This document shows positions 60,451 to 61,859 of a DNA stretch of 61,859 bases, piece after piece. Under the pieces are notes generated by a model, which did not search any database, was not told where the DNA came from, and saw only the letters and a list, made by a program, of their open reading frames with translations. The DNA is from BPGX01 sp035405785. GTDB lineage: Bacteria; Bacteroidota; Bacteroidia; B-17B0; Aurantibacillaceae. The stretch is taken from NCBI GenBank assembly GCA_035405785.1, contig DAONJS010000014.1, positions 1-61,859 on the forward strand. The letters are read 5' to 3'. The translations under genes were made by a program, and so were the position numbers. How positions within the stretch are numbered: position 1 is the first letter of the stretch; every line of letters starts with the position of its first letter.

Positions 60451-61812
60451 ATGAAATATAAATTTCATATTGAGGACATAAGTGCCTCAGTAATTGTGTT
60501 TTTTGTTGCAGTACCTCTTTGCTTAGGTATTGCACTAGCAAGTGGAACACCTCCCATCAGTGGTTTAATATCTGGTATAATTGGAGGAATTGTTGTGGGA
60601 ATAATTAGTAATTCTGCACTTGGGGTTAGTGGACCTGCAGCAGGATTAGTGGCAATTTGCCTTTCTGCTATTAGCACTTTAGGAAATTTGAATGATTTTT
60701 TTCTATCAGTTGTTTTAGCAGGTATTTTACAAATCATTTTTGGAATAATAAGATTAGGTAAATTGTCATATTATTTTCCTTCATCAGTAATTACAGGAAT
60801 GCTTACTTCAATAGGAATAATAATTATTCTTAAGCAACTGCCGCATGCTTTTGGATACGATAAAGATTTTGAAGGTGATATTGCATTTAATCAACCAGAT
60901 GAACAAAATACTTTTACTGAATTGATCAATTTTTGGAGGTATATTCATCCTGCATCAACAATTATTTTCTTTTCAGGATTGATAGTTCTCTCATTATGGC
61001 AAAAATTACTTAGCAAGATTTTCCCAAAATTTACAAGAATTGTTCAATACCCTTTGGCTATTGTTATTTTTGGAGTTTTAATAGTAATGTTATTAAATAG
61101 TATTTATCCAGGTTCTATAAGTAAAGAACATCTTGTTTATATTCCACCGTTTAATGAATTATCATCTTCAATAAAAATTGTTGAATGGAATAATATTGCA
61201 AGTAAAAATGTATGGTATTTTGCTTTCATTATAGCGTTTGTTGCAAGTATTGAAACACTTTTATGTGTAGAAGCCGCTGATAATTTAGATCCTCAAAAAA
61301 GAATAACTAATAGAAACAGAGAATTGGTTGCACAAGGTATTGGAAATTTTTTATCAGGTTTGATTGGTGGATTACCAATTACACAAGTAATTGTAAGAAG
61401 TAGCACAAACATAAGTTTTAATGCCAAGACAAAATTATCTACGATATTGCATGGAGTTTGGCTTTTATTAAGTGTAGTATTTTTGAATGATTTATTAAAT
61501 CTTATTCCACTTGCATCACTTGCAACAATCTTAATTATCGTTGGATTTAATCTTTCAAAACCTTCTACATTTTCTCTAATGTATAAAAAGGGAAAAACTC
61601 AATTTATTCCTTTTGTTATTACAATCATCGCAATTTTATTTTCAGATTTACTAATTGGTACTTTAATTGGATTAGTATCAAGTATCATCATTCAATTTTA
61701 CAACGCATCAAAAAATTCAATTAAGGTTATCAAAAATGAAAATAATAATTTAATTATTCACATTGATGATTCTGCTTCATTTATGAATAAAAGTCAATTA
61801 ATTAATTACTAA
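60451..61812 (+). CDS. SulP-family inorganic anion transporter, apparently truncated in STAS
   Basis: A 453-residue transporter with about 10 to 14 helices. The SulP signature is at the N terminus (FFVAVPLCLGIALASGTPP, GVSGPAAGLVAI), and the central region has ASIETLLCVEAADNLDP and ANRNREL-like ITNRNRELVAQGIGNFLSGL with GGLPITQVIVRSSTN. Substrate is probably bicarbonate or sulfate. The cytoplasmic STAS domain begins (LIIHIDDSASFMNKSQLINY) but TAA at 61810 ends the frame. The following codons still read STAS-like (INATFGVKKLYF) up to the end of the window, so the full gene may be interrupted. Confidence 0.85.
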   Translation: MKYKFHIEDISASVIVFFVAVPLCLGIALASGTPPISGLISGIIGGIVVGIISNSALGVSGPAAGLVAICLSAISTLGNLNDFFLSVVLAGILQIIFGIIRLGKLSYYFPSSVITGMLTSIGIIIILKQLPHAFGYDKDFEGDIAFNQPDEQNTFTELINFWRYIHPASTIIFFSGLIVLSLWQKLLSKIFPKFTRIVQYPLAIVIFGVLIVMLLNSIYPGSISKEHLVYIPPFNELSSSIKIVEWNNIASKNVWYFAFIIAFVASIETLLCVEAADNLDPQKRITNRNRELVAQGIGNFLSGLIGGLPITQVIVRSSTNISFNAKTKLSTILHGVWLLLSVVFLNDLLNLIPLASLATILIIVGFNLSKPSTFSLMYKKGKTQFIPFVITIIAILFSDLLIGTLIGLVSSIIIQFYNASKNSIKVIKNENNNLIIHIDDSASFMNKSQLINY

Positions 61813-61859
61813 ATTCAACTAATAAATGCAACTTTTGGAGTAAAAAAATTATATTTTTC

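Overview
The window is chromosomal DNA of a strongly AT-rich member of the Bacteroidota. The evidence is the type IX secretion (T9SS) proteins (a PorQ-like protein, a PorE-like TPR/PD40 protein, and cargo with type A and type B sorting domains), a LytTR regulator with a propeller histidine kinase, a DUF2723 membrane protein, and Bacteroidota-type promoters (-7 box TAnnTTTG, sometimes with TTG or TTTG about 20 bases upstream) in front of many genes. Several housekeeping proteins look Sphingobacteriales/Chitinophagales-like, but I cannot place it below phylum. There is no plasmid, prophage or transposase gene and no CRISPR array.

Layout. 1-5.2 kb: tatA, gatA, purB, a conserved hypothetical, cdsA and a small lipoprotein, all forward. 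5.3-12 kb: two reverse clusters, deoC/phosphatase/glycosyltransferase and panD/flippase/rfaE2/carA/porQ. 12-14.6 kb: cysC, corA, tRNA-Arg, a two-helix peptide and a TPR membrane protein. 14.8-22 kb: gapA-rdgB, then a LytTR regulator, a propeller histidine kinase, a T9SS cargo protein and an N-acetylglucosamine kinase-like protein in one tight run. 22-33 kb: an RpoD-family sigma factor, pckA, tRNA-His, purH, an OprB-like porin, a thioredoxin-like protein, metG, then a three-gene accessory cassette (TIGR04255-like, unknown, HEPN). 33-46 kb: a copper-type P-ATPase, rseP, proS, a T9SS cargo protein, the DUF2723 protein, a MazG-like protein, radC and mutY. 46-62 kb: recQ, small secreted proteins, rpmE2, a cobalamin adenosyltransferase, purL, an MMPL exporter, a PspC-like protein, the PorE-like protein, a PhnP-like hydrolase and a SulP transporter that seems to stop inside its STAS domain.

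Most genes are ordinary metabolism: purines (purB, purH, purL), pyrimidines (carA), central carbon (gapA, pckA, deoC), translation (gatA, metG, proS, rpmE2, two tRNAs), envelope and secretion.

The unusual content lies between genes. Nine gaps carry short tandem arrays with an exact 7-base period. Three heptamer families (NTTCACT, NTTCAAT, NAAAACT and their complements) pass into one another without losing phase. Beside them sit palindromic modules, including one type with a fixed outer frame (YGACG ... GTCRG) around perfectly self-complementary cores of unrelated sequence. These resemble the heptameric STRR repeats of cyanobacteria combined with REP/MITE-like palindromes. Together with the TIGR04255/HEPN cassette they are the best candidates for undescribed biology here.
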